The notes under the pieces: model-generated
Told to the model about the DNA's origin: nothing
Seen by the model: the letters and a program-made list of their open reading frames with translations, nothing else
The model's database searches: none
In this document: piece after piece, positions 54,190 to 63,822 of the stretch
How positions within the stretch are numbered: position 1 is the first letter of the stretch
Layout: each line of letters opens with the position of its first letter
Assembly: GCF_000380085.1 (NCBI RefSeq)
Contig: NZ_KB904538.1
Location: forward strand, 272,187 to 336,186
Origin: Streptococcus merionis DSM 19192
Lineage (GTDB): Bacteria; Bacillota; Bacilli; Lactobacillales; Streptococcaceae
DNA: 64,000 bases
Direction: 5' to 3'
Made by a program: the position numbers and the translations under genes

Positions 54190-56398
54190 CGTTTGTCGCC
54201 TCCTGAACATGATAATCATAGATTTCCTGAACAGTGCCTAAAGCCATCAATTCCTGATACTTAACCGTTTTGACTAGGTTTTGGTAAATCTGGCTGGATG
54301 CAATCTCACGCTTCTCTGCTTTTTCCACCACCGTCATCACTCCATCTGTGATGGTCACAAAACCAAGTTCTTCAAAAATCTGAATCATCTTAATCAGCAA
54401 AATTTGTTCAATCTTGAGGTAATTTGACAATTCCTTGAGCTTGAAGCGGACGTCAAATTTCTTGAACTGGTAGAGAGCCTTATAGAGTTTGGCATACTGA
54501 GAGCGCGTGCCATAACCTGTCAGATAATAAGGCCTTTTGATGATGTTTTTAAAGTAAATAGCAGATAGATTTTTCCCTGCCAATAAGACCGATAGTTCCT
54601 CCGGATTGTCAGAAATTTCGTCAACCAAAACCACATTGGATTGAATGTCTTCTGTCAAGACAGGCACACCAGCTGGAAGTGGTGCATTTTTGGCACGAAT
54701 ATCAAAGAGCTGCACACCATCAACACGAACATCAACCAGCATCAGCTGGAGACTCGTATTGCCATTCCATTGGTTGATCGACAAGGTCACAGCCAGCTCT
54801 AAAGCCTTTAGCTGTTGAATCTCATTCACTTGAGCACCATACCCAAAAGCTAAGACATCCAGCTCGATACCAGATTGATTGATACGAAACTTGAGGTGGC
54901 TATTGTCCTGCCCCATCGTCCGAGCAGAAACCACATTGAAGTCCTTCAGATAAAAGACGGGGTGCTTATGATCCATACCAAAAGGTGCCAGTTTGTCCAA
55001 AGCCTTGACAGTTTCTAGGGTCAATTTGCTCGTATCCAACTCCTCATCCAGTGTCAAACTTGGTCTTTTGCTCATATCAATCGCCTGATTTTGAACAAAG
55101 GCTACCAAGGTGTCAGAAAGTGGCCCCAGCTTATCTACCTCAAGGGTCATACCTGCCGCACCTGCATGGCCACCAAAAGCCACAAAGAGATCTGGATGTG
55201 GACTGAGCGCGTCAAAAATATTGACAGTCTCAATCGACCTAGCAGACCCCTTAGCAAGACCATCAGTAATATTAAGGACAATGACTGGTTGACTAAGCTC
55301 TTCCAAAAGCCGCCCTGCCACAATTCCCAGAATACCTGGGTTCCAGCCTTCCTTAGCTAGAATCTGGACGGGCTTGTCAAGATCTACCATGGCTCGCGCC
55401 TCATCGTATATCTGCTGAACCACAGCTTTGCGCTCGCTATTTTTATCTTCGACCAGCTGGGCAATGACTTGCGCTTCTCCCTCATCAAAGCCTGTCAACA
55501 GCTCAACAGCTGGATTGGGATCGTCCAAGCGCCCTAAGGCATTGAGCCGAGGAGCAATTTGAAAACCAACCGTCTCCTCGGTCAAACTAGCCAAATCAAT
55601 TCCAGCCAGCTGGGCTAATTCCTGCAATCCCAATCGCTGAGTATGTTTAAGCACTTCAAGACCATACTTGACCAAGACACGATTCTCACCAGTCAGGCTA
55701 ACCATGTCTGCAATGGTTCCAATAGCAACTAAGTCTAAAAGCTCCGTATTGACATCTTCTAATAAAGCCGTAGCCAGTTTAAAAGCTACTCCACACCCTG
55801 CCAAGTGCTTGAAAGGATAATCTGCCTGAGGATGCTCAGGATGCACTAGAGCAAAAGCTTCTGGTAGCTCTGCAGGCAAACTATGGTGATCCGTCACAAT
55901 AACATCAACACCCTGACTTTGTGCATAAGCGATCGCTTCGTGACCAGCTATGCCATTATCCACCGTAAGGATCAGGCTAACTCCCTGCTGCTCGATAAAA
56001 TACTTGTAAACACTAAGGTTTGGCCCATATCCGTCAGTAAAACGGTTGGGCAGATAAACCTGAGCCTCGGCGCCCATCTCGTCCAAGGTTTCCTTGACAA
56101 TACTGGCACTGGTCATGCCGTCCGCATCATAATCACCATAGATCAAGATAAATTCGCCGTTTTCAATCGCCTGACGAATACGAGCAACCGCTTTGTCCAT
56201 GTCGTGGAGCAAATAAGGGTCGTGCAAATCGTCTAAGGACGGATTCAAAAAGGCCTGCAATTGCTCCTCATCCTTGATACCGCGAGCATACAAAAGCTGG
56301 GCAGATAATTCATCCAATCCCTGCTTTTTGGCCAGTTTCAAAAAAGAGGTCTCCACAACAGCTGGAGACAATTTCCAATCGTATTTGGTCTTAATCAT
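54173..56398 (-). CDS. recJ: Single-stranded-DNA-specific exonuclease RecJ
   Basis: RecJ degrades single-stranded DNA 5' to 3' in recombination and mismatch repair. The 741 residues contain the DHH phosphoesterase motifs (LIYGDYDADGMTSASIV near 78, VIVTDHHSLP near 160) and a DHHA1 motif FVAFGGHAGAAGMTLE near 405. An OB-fold and a Firmicutes-specific C-terminal extension follow. I place the start at 56398 (MIKTKYDWKL); a TTG at 56431 is an alternative. A TGATATAAT promoter lies at 56476-56468. Confidence 0.94.
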   Translation of the reverse strand: MIKTKYDWKLSPAVVETSFLKLAKKQGLDELSAQLLYARGIKDEEQLQAFLNPSLDDLHDPYLLHDMDKAVARIRQAIENGEFILIYGDYDADGMTSASIVKETLDEMGAEAQVYLPNRFTDGYGPNLSVYKYFIEQQGVSLILTVDNGIAGHEAIAYAQSQGVDVIVTDHHSLPAELPEAFALVHPEHPQADYPFKHLAGCGVAFKLATALLEDVNTELLDLVAIGTIADMVSLTGENRVLVKYGLEVLKHTQRLGLQELAQLAGIDLASLTEETVGFQIAPRLNALGRLDDPNPAVELLTGFDEGEAQVIAQLVEDKNSERKAVVQQIYDEARAMVDLDKPVQILAKEGWNPGILGIVAGRLLEELSQPVIVLNITDGLAKGSARSIETVNIFDALSPHPDLFVAFGGHAGAAGMTLEVDKLGPLSDTLVAFVQNQAIDMSKRPSLTLDEELDTSKLTLETVKALDKLAPFGMDHKHPVFYLKDFNVVSARTMGQDNSHLKFRINQSGIELDVLAFGYGAQVNEIQQLKALELAVTLSINQWNGNTSLQLMLVDVRVDGVQLFDIRAKNAPLPAGVPVLTEDIQSNVVLVDEISDNPEELSVLLAGKNLSAIYFKNIIKRPYYLTGYGTRSQYAKLYKALYQFKKFDVRFKLKELSNYLKIEQILLIKMIQIFEELGFVTITDGVMTVVEKAEKREIASSQIYQNLVKTVKYQELMALGTVQEIYDYHVQEATNDALSV

Positions 56399-56467
56399 TT
56401 CTATTTCTCTACTTTCATGACCTATGGGCAAAACTCCCTCTTCGTTATAAGCCTACAATCCTTACCC

Positions 56468-56476
56468 ATTATATCA
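56468..56476 (-). promoter_or_regulatory. Extended -10 promoter of recJ
   Basis: TGATATAAT on the minus strand, about 70 nt before the recJ start. Confidence 0.55.
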
Positions 56477-56952
56477 CGAAATAGACTTTCTAGGATAAGA
56501 AAAAAGATTGGCAAGATGAGCTGCTGAAAAAGGAATTCTAGCAAAATTTCGAACCTTAAAAATAAACAACTAACTTCCTTTTAGATCCAAAGGAAAGCGA
56601 CAGCATTTTCGTTGATAAAGAGTGTCTTCATTGGTCTTAAATATGCCAACAGTATTTAGGTATAAGCTAATCAGCCGCAGACTCTTCTAACTGAACTTAT
56701 CGGTTGCTTTTTTGTTCATACACTGCTTAATTCATTCATTTTTCAGCGAGCTTGACAACATCAGTCATTTCAGAGACATTCGATTTTGCCATTCCATCTC
56801 CATACGGTGACACTGAATGAACTTGTTCTCATCTTGTCAGTTTGTTTGTCAAAAGGTTTTTTAGTCAGGTTTTTCAAGGAAACATCACTTTTTGGTGAGA
56901 ATGAAATCTCATAGCTAGCTCGCTCATTGTCTTGTTTCTACACTTCTAAGAC
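56477..56952. other. 476-nt gap between recJ promoter and trmD, no gene recognised
   Basis: Both flanking genes are on the minus strand, and this is downstream of trmD. On that strand a 28-codon open stretch ending at 56736 reads VHSVSPYGDGMAKSNVSEMT and onward to a stop. It looks protein-like but has no convincing start and may be the tail of a lost gene. No terminator with a clear T tract was found. Confidence 0.35.
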
Positions 56953-57684
56953 TTACTCAATCGCTTTATCTGATTTGATGCTTTCGAGAAGTTTAACTTC
57001 TTCGGGAGTAAAGTCATAGGAGTCCAGCAAGTCTGGACGTCTTTCTAAGGTTTTGCGTAAACTCTGCTCCATACGCCATAAGCGAATATTTTCATGGTGA
57101 CCTGACATAAGAACCTCAGGCACTGTCATCCCCCTAAAATCATAGGGCCTCGTGTACTGAGGGTACTCTAAAAGACCTGATGAAAAACTGTCATCTTGAT
57201 GGCTAGCTTCCTTGCCAATCACCTCAGGAATCAGACGAACTGTCGCATCCACAATGGTCATGGCAGCCAGCTCACCACCTGTTAGGACAAAGTCTCCTAG
57301 AGAAATTTCATCAGTCACCAAAGTCTTAATCCGCTCATCGTAGCCCTCATAGTGGCCGCAGATAAAGACGAGATGGTCAGACTGCGCCAAATCTTCCGCA
57401 TAGGCCTGATTAAAGACCTTACCTGCAGGATCTAGCAGAATCACTCGCGGCTGGCCCTTTTTTTCCAAAGCTTCATAAGCATCAAAAATAGGTTGGGCTC
57501 GCAAGAGCATTCCCTGACCACCACCGTAAGGCTCGTCATCGACATGGCGAGCCTTCTCCGCATACTCTCGAAAATTATGGTAGTTGATTTCAAGCAGTCC
57601 TTTTTCCTTAGCCTTGCCAACAATGGAGTGCTCTAGAGGGGCAAACATTTCTGGAAAAAGACTCAAAATATCAATCTTCATCAT
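56953..57684 (-). CDS. trmD: tRNA (guanine37-N1)-methyltransferase
   Basis: TrmD methylates G37 next to the anticodon and prevents +1 frameshifting. The 243-residue SPOUT enzyme shows [14 protein letters not shown] near 53, [13 protein letters not shown] near 110, the knot [19 protein letters not shown] near 132 and the C-terminal helix domain. It overlaps rimM by 14 nt in the rimM-trmD order common in Firmicutes. The start may be either of two consecutive ATGs. A decayed partial copy lies at 11849-12131. Confidence 0.97.
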   Translation of the reverse strand: MMKIDILSLFPEMFAPLEHSIVGKAKEKGLLEINYHNFREYAEKARHVDDEPYGGGQGMLLRAQPIFDAYEALEKKGQPRVILLDPAGKVFNQAYAEDLAQSDHLVFICGHYEGYDERIKTLVTDEISLGDFVLTGGELAAMTIVDATVRLIPEVIGKEASHQDDSFSSGLLEYPQYTRPYDFRGMTVPEVLMSGHHENIRLWRMEQSLRKTLERRPDLLDSYDFTPEEVKLLESIKSDKAIE

Positions 57685-58189
57685 CTAGCCCTTCCATGAC
57701 CTCAACATCTACTCGATTATTGGAAATATCAACGCCAAGGACAACCGAAGGAATGTACGGCAGGAGCAAGTCTCCTTTGCTTTGACGTTTTACGACCCAA
57801 ACATCATTCGCACCAGGCTGGAGGATTTCAGTGATTTGCCCGATTAGCTGGTCCTTTTCATAAACATCAAGACCAATAATCTCATGGTAATAGAACTCAC
57901 CATCATCAAGGTCTGACAAATTTTCCTCAGCTACCTTGAGACTGAAACCCTTGTATTTCTCTATGTCGTTAATGTGGTAATGGTCCTTAAACTTGATAAT
58001 ATCAAAGTTCTTCTGTTTGCGATGACTCGCAACGGTCACTTCCTTGACCAGCTGATCCTTGTCATCAAAAAGACACAAAACACTCCCTTTTTTAAAACGC
58101 TCTTCTACAAAGTCCGTTACAGCCATGACACGCAGTTCTCCCTGCAAACCTTGCGTGTTAACAATCTTTCCAACGTTAAAATAATTCAT
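57671..58189 (-). CDS. rimM: Ribosome maturation factor RimM
   Basis: RimM assists 30S head assembly. The 172-residue protein has the N-terminal [19 protein letters not shown] block and a C-terminal PRC-barrel ([20 protein letters not shown], then [13 protein letters not shown]). The start at 58189 ([10 protein letters not shown]) has GGAGAA upstream. It overlaps the GNAT gene before it and trmD after it, each by 14 nt. Confidence 0.95.
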   Translation of the reverse strand: MNYFNVGKIVNTQGLQGELRVMAVTDFVEERFKKGSVLCLFDDKDQLVKEVTVASHRKQKNFDIIKFKDHYHINDIEKYKGFSLKVAEENLSDLDDGEFYYHEIIGLDVYEKDQLIGQITEILQPGANDVWVVKRQSKGDLLLPYIPSVVLGVDISNNRVDVEVMEGLDDED

Positions 58190-58706
58190 TTTTTCTCCAT
58201 TTGCGTAAGTTTTTTCGTAGACCAATTTCAACAGATTTTGTAGTCAATCCTTCATCTGCGGACTCAACAAGACTAATCTGGGTATAGCCAACTGCAATCC
58301 AAAATTTCAAGCCCTTACCATTTAGGGCAGAAACCAGCAGTTCTGAAGTCTGGTACCCTCTTTGCAAATAATAATCATCAAGTGCAAGGATAGCTTGGCG
58401 CGCAATTCCCCGCCTCTGGTAGGTTTCGCTGATATAAAAATGCAGAAGGTAAAAGGAGTTAGCAGACTCATCCAATGTCCAAGCATAACCAACCAAGCTA
58501 TCGGCAGCATAAATCGACCAACAGTGGCACGCATCTCTTGAAATCCAAGGTAAAGTTTCGTCAATACCCGTTATTGGTTTTAGAGGATTGCGACCTTCAA
58601 CTTCCTGAAAATAAGGGCAAGCCTCATCATAAAGCTGCATCAATTGCTCTAGTTCAACATCTGAGGACTCACAGATAGTCACCCTAGGATTACTTTCTAC
58701 TTTCAT
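58176..58706 (-). CDS. GNAT-family N-acetyltransferase
   Basis: This 176-residue acetyltransferase has the acetyl-CoA motif [19 protein letters not shown] near 110 (Q/RxxGxG/A form) and a C-terminal [16 protein letters not shown]. The substrate is unknown. The start at 58706 ([11 protein letters not shown]) is preferred over an ATG 12 codons upstream, because a -10 box (TGATAAAAT) overlaps that stretch and ends 7 nt before this ATG. It is read into rimM with a 14-nt overlap. Confidence 0.85.
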   Translation of the reverse strand: MKVESNPRVTICESSDVELEQLMQLYDEACPYFQEVEGRNPLKPITGIDETLPWISRDACHCWSIYAADSLVGYAWTLDESANSFYLLHFYISETYQRRGIARQAILALDDYYLQRGYQTSELLVSALNGKGLKFWIAVGYTQISLVESADEGLTTKSVEIGLRKNLRKWRKNELF

Positions 58707-58713
58707 AATTCTT

Positions 58714-58722
58714 ATTTTATCA
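58714..58722 (-). promoter_or_regulatory. Extended -10 promoter, probable leaderless start
   Basis: TGATAAAAT on the minus strand ends 7 nt before the GNAT ATG; no Shine-Dalgarno is present. Confidence 0.5.
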
Positions 58723-58753
58723 TTTTCAAACCACTTTCTCAAATGGCAAAAAA

Positions 58754-58875
58754 GGGAGTGAGACAGACTGCTCTGATACCATCACCCATCTCCAAAAGCT
58801 TATCATCGTTGAAGATTACATATAAGAAGTCGTGATTTCAATGAAATCGACTTTATTGTCTCACTTCCGCAAGCT
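58754..58875. repeat. Full-length copy of the intergenic hairpin element
   Basis: GGGAGTGAGACAGAC at the left pairs with GTCTCACTTCC at the right. An inner hairpin GTCG-ATTTC / GAAAT-CGAC lies between. Blocks TTGAAGATTACAT and CGCAAG are shared with other copies. Confidence 0.65.
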
Positions 58876-58951
58876 TTGATTTCAGATTCCAAACAACTAC
58901 TGCGTCAATCTCGAACTCTTTAGAAGCTAAACTACGCTTGACAATGAACCC

Positions 58952-58976
58952 AAAAAAGCAACGGTCTCCCGCTGCT
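58952..58976 (-). terminator. Intrinsic terminator of rpsP-khpA
   Basis: AGCAGCGG / ACCGTTGCT forms the stem, followed by TTTTTT on the minus strand, four bases after the khpA stop. Confidence 0.85.
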
Positions 58977-58980
58977 CTAC

Positions 58981-59220
58981 TTATTTCTCATCAATGACGA
59001 GACGAACTTTTTTGCCATCTGTTGGGACAGAATAAACAATCGTTCTGATTGCAGAGATCGTGCGACCTTTGCGACCAATCACGCGACCAATATCACTCTG
59101 ATCGAGATCCAGATGGTATTCCAAAAACTCCGGTGTGTCCTCAATTTTCAAAGTGAGGCTGTCGGGTTGTGAAATCAAAGGTTTCACAATCGCAATAATC
59201 AGATTTTCAATCATGTCCAT
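58981..59220 (-). CDS. khpA: KH-domain RNA-binding protein KhpA
   Basis: KhpA binds RNA and, with KhpB/EloR, affects cell elongation in streptococci. The 79-residue protein is one KH domain with the GxxG loop in [19 protein letters not shown] near 42. It follows rpsP by 18 nt, the standard Firmicutes arrangement. Confidence 0.94.
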   Translation of the reverse strand: MDMIENLIIAIVKPLISQPDSLTLKIEDTPEFLEYHLDLDQSDIGRVIGRKGRTISAIRTIVYSVPTDGKKVRLVIDEK

Positions 59221-59238
59221 AGGCTTACACTACTTTTC

Positions 59239-59514
59239 TTATTTTTTAGCGTACTTAGCGTTGTGGAATTTCTCCATCACACCAGCTTTAGAAAGGATGT
59301 TACGTACAGTGTCAGATGGTTGCGCACCTTTAGCCAGCCAATCAAGCACACGCTCCTCTTTAAGAGTTACTTGGTTTTCAGCTACCAACGGGTTGTAAGT
59401 TCCAACTGTTTCGATGAAACGACCATCACGCGGTGCACGTGAATCTGCAACATTAATACGATAGAAAGGTTTCTTTTTAGAACCCATACGAGTCAAACGG
59501 ATTTTTACTGCCAT
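59239..59514 (-). CDS. rpsP: 30S ribosomal protein S16
   Basis: S16 is a primary-assembly protein of the small subunit. The 91-residue sequence starts [20 protein letters not shown] with the usual basic motif, then [19 protein letters not shown]. It shares a promoter with khpA. Confidence 0.98.
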   Translation of the reverse strand: MAVKIRLTRMGSKKKPFYRINVADSRAPRDGRFIETVGTYNPLVAENQVTLKEERVLDWLAKGAQPSDTVRNILSKAGVMEKFHNAKYAKK

Positions 59515-59585
59515 TTTGAAATTTTCTCTTTTCTTTTGTTAATTTATATTTAGGACAATAGCAGAGCTACCATCTCACTCTATCT

Positions 59586-59613
59586 AGTATAGCAGATTAT
59601 TTTCAGCTGTCAA
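59586..59613 (-). promoter_or_regulatory. Promoter of rpsP-khpA
   Basis: TTGACA (59613-59608), a 16-nt spacer and TATACT (59591-59586) on the minus strand. Confidence 0.85.
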
Positions 59614-59632
59614 GAAAAAAACTTGACATTGC

Positions 59633-62386
59633 TTATTTTTTCTTATTGCGCTTGAATAGGATGACTGCTAGAGCCAGCAAAATAATCACACCAAGACCGA
59701 TTAATCCGTAAGACAACTGCTCACCAGCTCGTGGTAAAATCCGGCGCTTACCAGCTACTTTGACTTCATTTTGGTCATCTTCTAATGAGTTCTGAGAGGT
59801 TTGTGAATGACCTTCCCCTGTATCAGTTGACTTTCCTTCAGAAGAAGTTCCTGGTGTTTGCGTTCCCTTTTCCTCTTTCTCAGTTTGGCTCGGGTTAGGA
59901 TTAGACTGCGAATGATCAGGGACTTTAGTATTGCTATCTGAATCAGATAAACTAGATTTAGAAAGTGCTAGCTGTACCAAGAGCGGATCATGGTCAGAAG
60001 CTCTGCCATGTGCCTCCATAAATGGTGAATTGACATGGACAATATCAAATTCAGCATTCGCTAAGAGGTGATTGCTTAGTAAAATATTATCAAGCGACTG
60101 GTTATTTCCTTGGTAGAAATAAGTAAAGCGGTCGCTTTCATCGTGTCTGCTCACAAGATTGGACAGGAGATCGCCTTCAAGCAAGCGAATAGTCTGTGTA
60201 AACTCAAAATCGTTGAAATCTCCGAGCATGACAATATTCGTCTTGTCGTTTTGTGCTAGCCCATCCTGAGCAAACTGATTTAAAAGAGTAGCTAGGGTAT
60301 GACGTCTAGGCTCCGAGCCAAGTGTTGGAGGTTGTACTCGTCCATAAAGTCCAAAATCTCCACGCTTGGAATTTAAGTGATTGGCAACAACGACGACTTT
60401 CTCCCCTTGGAAAACAAATTCCGCCGCCAAGGATTTACGAACACTGGCCCAAGCAGGATTGGTTGGATCAATGCGGCCAACACTATGGCTAAGGCCATTA
60501 GCTGTCCAAGACACCGCATCATTTACACCGCCAACAGGCTTTTCTGACAATTGAACCCGCTTAGGATTATAAAGGAAGCCGACACGAATGTTCCCTCCCG
60601 GTGCGCCACCATCAACATTATTTTCAGGGGCAATGTCAACGTAAGTGTAATCAGGACCTCCAAGAGCCTTGATAGCATCTGTCAAGCGCTTCGCACTAAG
60701 ACTCGCATCCGTTGTTCCATCATCTGTTGCACCATTGTTATCCTGAACCTCAATGAGACCGATAATATCTGGATTGTTCAAATCATTGACAAAGGAATTA
60801 GCAATGCGAGACACTTTCTCATCTGAGGTGCTTTTCTTATCGGCTGAAAAATTCTCGATATTGTAAGAAGCGATGCTGAGTTTTTGGTCATTTTTAACAA
60901 TAGCAGTCTTCTCTGGAAGTAAGCCACCATCATTAAAGGTTGGCAAGGTAGCATTGTCCACTAAAACCTTATAGTTCGTGTAGCTGTACCAAACAGGACC
61001 AGCAAGACGTCCTGAGAAGTAGTCACCAGCTTTAGCTTCAAAATCTTTCTTCAGTAATAGAGGAATGATTTCAGTGTTATTGCCATCTGGTCGTAGGGTA
61101 ATCCCGCCAACCTTGTTTAACAAAGCTGTCGTATTTCCTGGTAGAACGTAGATTTCCTTGTATTTTGATGGCCCCAAAACTTTGGCATCATCTACAGCCA
61201 CCAATATCCCCTCAAGCGATTCCCAAAAATCAAGAGCATCCTGTTCTGGGTTAAAGGCTGACATGCCATCACTATCGATAATGTTTTGAGGAGCAACCCG
61301 ATCCTGACCTAAAACAACTGGAGCTGGCACAGGAGAAGTTCCTGTCTTTTCGATAGAGCTAGCTTTTAATTGCGTCACTGTCAAATCAGTTGTCGCCTTT
61401 TCATCATAACCACTGCTCAGATATTCCTCAACAACACCTGAAAGGGTCAGCACATCTCCTGCTTTTACATTATGCTTAGACATGTAGACATTAAGTCCAT
61501 CTGAAGTCGCTGGATCATCATCTGGATTTAAATCTTGTACGAAGAAACGGCTATTGGTGTCTACATAAGTGACCACGACATTTTTAACCGTTACAGTCTG
61601 CTTCACTAAAGGAGATTCATGGGATTTGCCCTGAATCTGGGCGATAGTGACATCAGATCCAGTCTCTGCCTTAGCATCTAGTTCAGCCTTCTTAACAACT
61701 TCAATCTGGTTGAGGTCAAAGGGTTTAAGTTGAATTGTATCGCGATAGATAGAAAGAATTGCTGTCAGATTGATGACATCTCCCTGACTGATTTTAGCAG
61801 TCACGTCCGAATGCTGAAAACCAGTCCGGCTATCAAATCGCACAGCTACACTATGTCCAGCACCATCTGTAACGGAGAAGAGGGTGTTACTGTTTTTATC
61901 AGTCGAAATTTCTCCCACTGTCACCTGATTGAGAGTCACTAGAGTAGATTGTTGAGCATTCGCTAAGCTAGGAATATCGCTAGCAGTAACAACAGACTCT
62001 ATAACTTGATCTGACAACTTGTGCTCTGTCACATCAACTAACTGAAGTTCATTATTGAATGCACCCAGAGTACCAGTCAGCTGAATCACTGCTCCTGTCG
62101 CATAGCCCAAGTCTTTTTTGGGATAAACATATAAGCCAGCGCCAGAATCATCCCGAATATAAAATCCCTGGCCTCCCCAGCCGTTGACCGCACTGACAAT
62201 CTTGCCCGTTACCGTGTAAACATTTCCCTGAACGCCAGAAGCTCTGATTTCAGAGAGAGATGTCTGAGTGACTTCTGCGTTTTCAACCTCAGCAGCCCAA
62301 ACATTCGTGTCAATAGGCGCCACAGGCACAGTATTCAGAAGTGCTGCTGCTAACAATGCACTAAGAAGAAGTTTCTTCTTTTTCAT
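59633..62386 (-). CDS. Cell-wall-anchored extracellular nuclease (SpnA-like)
   Basis: This 917-residue surface protein has a signal peptide (residues 1-32) and OB-fold-like DNA-binding modules to about 420 (VTGKIVSAVNGWGGQGFYIRDD near 46). An endonuclease/exonuclease/phosphatase domain from about 520 to 835 shows SIASYNIENFSADK, LIEVQDNNG, VVANHLNSKRGDFG, MLGDFNDFE and the catalytic GRASDHDPLLVQL. A Ser/Thr-rich wall-spanning stretch and a sorting signal LPRAGE plus membrane helix and KRNKKK tail end it. It resembles S. pyogenes SpnA, which degrades DNA of neutrophil traps. The start at 62386 follows AAAGGAAAAG. Confidence 0.9.
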   Translation of the reverse strand: MKKKKLLLSALLAAALLNTVPVAPIDTNVWAAEVENAEVTQTSLSEIRASGVQGNVYTVTGKIVSAVNGWGGQGFYIRDDSGAGLYVYPKKDLGYATGAVIQLTGTLGAFNNELQLVDVTEHKLSDQVIESVVTASDIPSLANAQQSTLVTLNQVTVGEISTDKNSNTLFSVTDGAGHSVAVRFDSRTGFQHSDVTAKISQGDVINLTAILSIYRDTIQLKPFDLNQIEVVKKAELDAKAETGSDVTIAQIQGKSHESPLVKQTVTVKNVVVTYVDTNSRFFVQDLNPDDDPATSDGLNVYMSKHNVKAGDVLTLSGVVEEYLSSGYDEKATTDLTVTQLKASSIEKTGTSPVPAPVVLGQDRVAPQNIIDSDGMSAFNPEQDALDFWESLEGILVAVDDAKVLGPSKYKEIYVLPGNTTALLNKVGGITLRPDGNNTEIIPLLLKKDFEAKAGDYFSGRLAGPVWYSYTNYKVLVDNATLPTFNDGGLLPEKTAIVKNDQKLSIASYNIENFSADKKSTSDEKVSRIANSFVNDLNNPDIIGLIEVQDNNGATDDGTTDASLSAKRLTDAIKALGGPDYTYVDIAPENNVDGGAPGGNIRVGFLYNPKRVQLSEKPVGGVNDAVSWTANGLSHSVGRIDPTNPAWASVRKSLAAEFVFQGEKVVVVANHLNSKRGDFGLYGRVQPPTLGSEPRRHTLATLLNQFAQDGLAQNDKTNIVMLGDFNDFEFTQTIRLLEGDLLSNLVSRHDESDRFTYFYQGNNQSLDNILLSNHLLANAEFDIVHVNSPFMEAHGRASDHDPLLVQLALSKSSLSDSDSNTKVPDHSQSNPNPSQTEKEEKGTQTPGTSSEGKSTDTGEGHSQTSQNSLEDDQNEVKVAGKRRILPRAGEQLSYGLIGLGVIILLALAVILFKRNKKK

Positions 62387-62453
62387 TTCTTTTCCTTTCC
62401 TTTCTATCTCAAGAGGAAGACCCTCAAGTCTCGTAAAATTTTTCAATACCTTT

Positions 62454-62462
62454 ATTGTACCA
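62454..62462 (-). promoter_or_regulatory. Extended -10 promoter of the nuclease gene
   Basis: TGGTACAAT on the minus strand, about 68 nt before the start codon. Confidence 0.55.
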
Positions 62463-62534
62463 TAAACCGTTTTCAAATGGTTATTTAAATGTATCCTGTA
62501 TTTTTCAAATTTTATAGCAATTTGTAAAATATAA

Positions 62535-62563
62535 TTGACAAAACGCCATTTTAAAGTTATAAT
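62535..62563 (+). promoter_or_regulatory. Consensus promoter of the DERQ membrane pair
   Basis: TTGACA, a 17-nt spacer and TATAAT: both hexamers match the consensus exactly. Confidence 0.9.
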
Positions 62564-62598
62564 GAAAGCGAAAACAACTAGAAAATGAGGTAAATCTT

Positions 62599-63129
62599 AT
62601 GGACAATGCTTCAATCACTCTTCTATCACTCCTAGCTGTGGGAGCCTTACTCACTCTTCTCTTTATCTTTTTTGTCAAAAAGGACATGATCAATCCCAAG
62701 TATGACGAGCGCCAAAAAACGATCAACCTCCAGGGTAACACCCTAGGTTTTGTGATAACCTATTTCTTGGCCTTTGTCTACATTCTCTTATTTCGCTTAG
62801 ATTTCTTTGAGATTTCAGGTCAATTTGTGGCAACGAGCTTTATGTTCATTCCTATCACTGTCCAGATCTGCCACAATATCCTTAAAGGAGGACTTTTTGC
62901 AATTAATGTTTCCAGAAAAACCTACCATATTCTCTTCTTCATTTTAGGAATGACTGGTTTCATGATGCTCGCTCTCAATATTTACCATATGAGTTTGGAG
63001 CCAGCTCCCCTCGCTAATTTCTTTAGTGCAAGCGGTATTGGTCAGGGATTTCTAATGGCAGGCTTATGTTTGTCAGTCTCTCTCGCTTATGCTTATCGTA
63101 TTTATCTTGATAAAAAGGAGATCCGCTAA
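62599..63129 (+). CDS. Membrane protein with a DERQ motif, first of a pair
   Basis: This 176-residue protein has five hydrophobic helices. After helix 1 comes NPKYDERQKTINLQG (residues 33-47), an arrangement common in DUF2178-like membrane proteins of Firmicutes. Function unknown. GAGGT precedes ATG. It is driven by a perfect promoter and overlaps the next gene (TAATG). Confidence 0.78.
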   Translation: MDNASITLLSLLAVGALLTLLFIFFVKKDMINPKYDERQKTINLQGNTLGFVITYFLAFVYILLFRLDFFEISGQFVATSFMFIPITVQICHNILKGGLFAINVSRKTYHILFFILGMTGFMMLALNIYHMSLEPAPLANFFSASGIGQGFLMAGLCLSVSLAYAYRIYLDKKEIR

Positions 63130-63617
63130 TGATATGGCAACTTTTAGGAGTGTTTCTCCTAATAGCAACTCTGCTTTTTGTCAGTGAAACCTTTCTGGGC
63201 AAGGATAATTTTGATGAACGCCAAATGCTTTTTCGTCTTAAAGCATTCCGACTCTCCTCTATCAGTATGTTAGCGGGCTGCGGGACCATTTTCTTTTTTG
63301 AAAAAGCGTTAACAGCATACCTAAGCCTTGGTACAGGAATGCTTCTTATCACTTATTTAGGGTCTATTGTCTATATCAACTATAGTATTTGGCAAGAAGC
63401 TTACTTTAAACCGGGAAAAGCGCTACAGTATCTTACCCTTATTTCGTTTCTCTTTTTGTCTTGGCTACACTGGTTAAATCTGAGAACAGTCCCTCTAAAG
63501 CAATGGCTGACGCCAGAATATCTATACAACACCCTTACCTTTATAACTTTTGCAAGCATGGCCGTCTCAACCATTGGACGACTACTTTGGAATCTCATCA
63601 AGAAAAACGATGACTGA
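63129..63617 (+). CDS. Membrane protein with a DERQ motif, second of a pair
   Basis: This 162-residue protein has five hydrophobic helices. NFDERQMLFRLKAFR follows helix 1 (residues 27-41), matching the motif position in the preceding protein, so the two are probably distant paralogues forming a heteromer. Translation is coupled by the shared TAATG. No partner regulator or ABC gene is in the window. Confidence 0.75.
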   Translation: MIWQLLGVFLLIATLLFVSETFLGKDNFDERQMLFRLKAFRLSSISMLAGCGTIFFFEKALTAYLSLGTGMLLITYLGSIVYINYSIWQEAYFKPGKALQYLTLISFLFLSWLHWLNLRTVPLKQWLTPEYLYNTLTFITFASMAVSTIGRLLWNLIKKNDD

Positions 63618-63693
63618 TTGCTTGTACTAAAATCAGTCTAAAGAAATTTCATGATAAACTTTAGCTTATATCGAACTAGATTGATATTTTTAT

Positions 63694-63754
63694 GGGAGTG
63701 GGAAAGAACTCAAGCAATCAAAAAAAAGAGGTCGTTTTCCCACCCCCGCGCAGT
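63694..63754. repeat. Intergenic hairpin element, right-facing copy
   Basis: GGGAGTGGGAAA pairs with TTTTCCCACCCCC; the loop contains AACTC and GAGGT arms; GCGCAGT follows. It lies in the 383-nt terminal gap 63618-64000, which has no gene. Confidence 0.65.
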
Positions 63755-63822
63755 TACGATGGCAACACTGGTTCAAACCGAAAAGAACCCTCGGCTTGCC
63801 CTTTCCAACAGTAAACTCTAAT

